From G963923945 sp965199175 (GTDB lineage Bacteria > Pseudomonadota > Alphaproteobacteria > G963923945), in contig OZ240684.1 of NCBI GenBank assembly GCA_965199175.1, positions 1,798,001-1,862,000 on the forward strand: a DNA stretch of 64,000 nt, in the 5' to 3' direction. The position numbers and the translations under genes are program-made. Under the pieces are notes generated by a model. It was not told the origin of the DNA. It made no database searches and saw only the letters and a list, made by a program, of their open reading frames with translations. Shown one piece after another: positions 62,647 through 64,000 of this stretch. Positions within the stretch are counted from its first letter, which is position 1; the number at the start of each line of letters is the position of its first letter.

Positions 62647-63228
62647 TTAAGGGTCCGGAGCTTTGATGCGGAGATGATCGACAACCCGTTTGACCCCGGC
62701 GATATCTTTGGCATGGGCAATCGTGCGGTCCCGTTCATCCTGGCTCCGGGCGATGCCAAATACATAGACGACTTGATGCACTGTCCCAATAGTATAATTA
62801 ATTGCATGGATTTTTTTGTCGAAAGTCAGACGAGAACGCAGCTTGGTGGTAATCCAGGAATCGCGGATGAATGTGCCGAGATCATCAGGGCCGGAGACCT
62901 GAATTTCATCAATGACCTGGTTGACGCCTGCCACGCTCCAGGTCAGACGTACGATGTCAAGATGTTCCTGAGAAGACTGAACCGATCCGGTGAGCAGAAC
63001 ACGGCCTTCGGCAATTTCGATATCAATTTCGACCAGCCAGTCGGGATTATGGGCCAGCCAGGCGGCCAATAATTCGGCATGGATGGCCTTATCGGTGACC
63101 GCCTGGCCAAAGCCGCGTTCCTGGGATGTTGCGACCCCGGCCACTGCACCAACGCCAACCGCAGGCGCGCATCCCGAAGACATGGCCGTGATGATGATAA
63201 AGAGAAAACAAAAGACGGAATACAGCAT
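62647..63228 (-). CDS. BON-domain lipoprotein
   Basis: The 193-residue product has a lipoprotein signal ending in a SSGC lipobox (Cys19), a glycine/alanine-rich linker, and two BON domains (about 50-115 and 125-190) with VEIDIEIAEGRVLLTGSV and INYTIGTVHQVVYVFGIA. It resembles DolP/OsmY-type periplasmic proteins that support outer-membrane integrity. The frame is open to 63420; the ATG at 63228 is chosen because it gives the lipoprotein signal. It follows yraN, as in many alphaproteobacteria. Confidence 0.88.
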   Translation of the reverse strand: MLYSVFCFLFIIITAMSSGCAPAVGVGAVAGVATSQERGFGQAVTDKAIHAELLAAWLAHNPDWLVEIDIEIAEGRVLLTGSVQSSQEHLDIVRLTWSVAGVNQVIDEIQVSGPDDLGTFIRDSWITTKLRSRLTFDKKIHAINYTIGTVHQVVYVFGIARSQDERDRTIAHAKDIAGVKRVVDHLRIKAPDP

Positions 63229-63389
63229 AGCGGTCCGGTAATATGAAATTATAGAGAATATTTCTAATCTCTGTGCTCTTAGATTGGCGGCTGGCATGTC
63301 TGTCATTGGGTGCATCGGACTGTTGTTTTTTGGCATTTTTTTTCGGCAGTAATGATAGGGCGGATGGATATGAACCGATACTCTGAGCA

Positions 63390-63782
63390 TTATGAATGGA
63401 CTCGCCAGGCATCCGGGCAATGAGAAGGGAAACGACCAGGGGTTACCATCATAACATCAAAACGGGTATCCAGTGTTCTGAATCGCTGATGGGTGGTCAA
63501 AAAAATTGCCGCTGCATCAGTGATCCGTTTTTGGGTACGGGCCGTTACCGCGATGGCGGCAGTTTCTGTGTCTTGACGTGCTTTCACTTCGACAAAGACC
63601 AAAAGGCTGTTGCGCCGGGCGATAATATCAATCTCGCCATATGGGCACCGCCAATTTGTGGCGACAATTCTGTATCCTTTAAAGCGTAGCCACCAGCGAC
63701 AAAGCCATTCGGCACGCCTTCCCCAATGCTGGGCTTGCCGGCGGCGTTTACGTATTGGGGTTGCGTGTCGGGATTGTTTCAT
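63390..63782 (-). CDS. YraN (UPF0102) endonuclease-fold protein
   Basis: The 130-residue product has the YraN restriction-endonuclease-like fold: AEWLCRWWLRFKGYRIVATNWRCPYGEIDIIA and VFVEVKARQ, with the D/E-x-K core, and a late RFDVMMVTP. Its function is unknown; a Holliday-junction-resolvase-like role has been suggested. Its neighbours, rsmI upstream and a BON lipoprotein downstream, are standard. Confidence 0.93.
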   Translation of the reverse strand: MKQSRHATPIRKRRRQAQHWGRRAEWLCRWWLRFKGYRIVATNWRCPYGEIDIIARRNSLLVFVEVKARQDTETAAIAVTARTQKRITDAAAIFLTTHQRFRTLDTRFDVMMVTPGRFPSHCPDAWRVHS

Positions 63783-63830
63783 AGAAATTTATGATCACTC
63801 CGGGAATTGATGGTGACGAATTGATGATGA

Positions 63831-64000
63831 TCATGGGCTTTTTCGGCTCTGGTTTGTTGGCTGGTTTTTTATCCGGGCTTTGAGTTCAGTCGCCCGGGCA
63901 TACACCATGCGTTTGGGGATGCCGGTTTTTGCGGCGACCAGGGCAGCGGCATCGCGTGGGCTGTGGTGTTGTAAGGCCTGGGTCAGAGCAGTGGTGAGAG
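63831..64000 (-). CDS. rsmI: RsmI 16S rRNA 2'-O-methyltransferase, C-terminal fragment
   Basis: Only the last 56 codons are in the window; the stop is at 63831-63833. The visible end reads SPRDAAALVAAKTGIPKRMV YARATELK, the C-terminal helix of RsmI (often with DAAxLVAxxTGxxKRxVYxxAL). RsmI methylates the ribose of C1402. It is followed by yraN after 48 bp. Confidence 0.88.
   Translation of the reverse strand, partial: LTTALTQALQHHSPRDAAALVAAKTGIPKRMVYARATELKARIKNQPTNQSRKSP

Overview
The window reads as a chromosomal segment of a free-living alphaproteobacterium, most likely of the Rhodospirillales or a neighbouring deep lineage. This rests on gene order and family content: secB/Tim44/mltA/smr/hslUV, ialB-rlmN-argG, lptCAB-rpoN-hpf-ptsN, aroA-cmk-rpsA-sppA-ihfB-lapA-pyrF-trpF-trpBA-accD-folC, and trxA-addAB-murU-amgK-tsaE-divL are all layouts I associate with this class. 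No search was run, so the lineage is an inference. Base composition looks moderate (near half GC), with a few clearly AT-rich patches.

Layout. 1-6.2 kb: protein export, cell-wall and proteolysis genes (partial secB, Tim44-like, mltA, smr, hslUV, a low-molecular-weight phosphatase). 6.7-9.9 kb: ialB, rlmN, argG. 10.3-18.4 kb: a phosphate-starvation block: an OprO/P-type porin, then pstSCAB-phoU-phoB, with PHO-box-like sites ahead of both the porin and pstS and no phoR in the window. 18.4-20.9 kb: a PfkB kinase, a small endonuclease-VII-like gene damaged by a tandem duplication, and RNase D. 21.3-27.8 kb: LPS synthesis and transport (kdsD, lptCAB), rpoN, hpf and ptsN. 27.8-30.4 kb: a hybrid histidine kinase, a candidate micro-ORF, tRNA-Ala(GGC), and a FYDLN-type acidic protein. 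30.8-37.1 kb: aroA, cmk, an rpsA with a long charged tail, sppA, ihfB, lapA. 37.1-37.5 kb: a repeat array built from the convergent 3' ends of lapA and a small unknown gene. 37.9-45.5 kb: carbonic anhydrase, pyrF and the trpF-trpB-trpA-accD-folC run, interrupted by an AT-rich FkbM methyltransferase. 45.8-47.5 kb: a gene desert with a 154-bp duplication and a 16-bp minisatellite. 47.5-58.7 kb: addAB, murU, amgK, tsaE and a DivL-like kinase. 58.7-61.1 kb: an accessory insert with a DNA methyltransferase and a frameshifted restriction-enzyme-like gene. 61.1-64 kb: ahcY, a BON lipoprotein, yraN and partial rsmI.

How the genes work together. mltA, amgK and murU fit peptidoglycan turnover and recycling. 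kdsD and lptCAB make and export lipopolysaccharide. The porin, Pst transporter, PhoU and PhoB form one phosphate regulon. trpFBA, aroA, pyrF and argG are ordinary biosynthesis.

Most interesting points: (1) the DivL-like kinase has Cys520 where the H-box phosphoacceptor His (Tyr in Caulobacter DivL) should be; (2) a restriction-enzyme-like ORF beside an intact methyltransferase is split by an apparent one-base frameshift, and its second half is readable only in another frame; (3) a 13/14-bp tandem duplication cuts off the last helix of an endonuclease-VII-like protein; (4) repeat arrays at two sites, one carrying copies of gene 3' ends; (5) a roughly 125-residue low-complexity tail on ribosomal protein S1. 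I did not find a clear novel multi-gene system. The region is mostly conserved core genome with small accessory insertions and many short tandem duplications.
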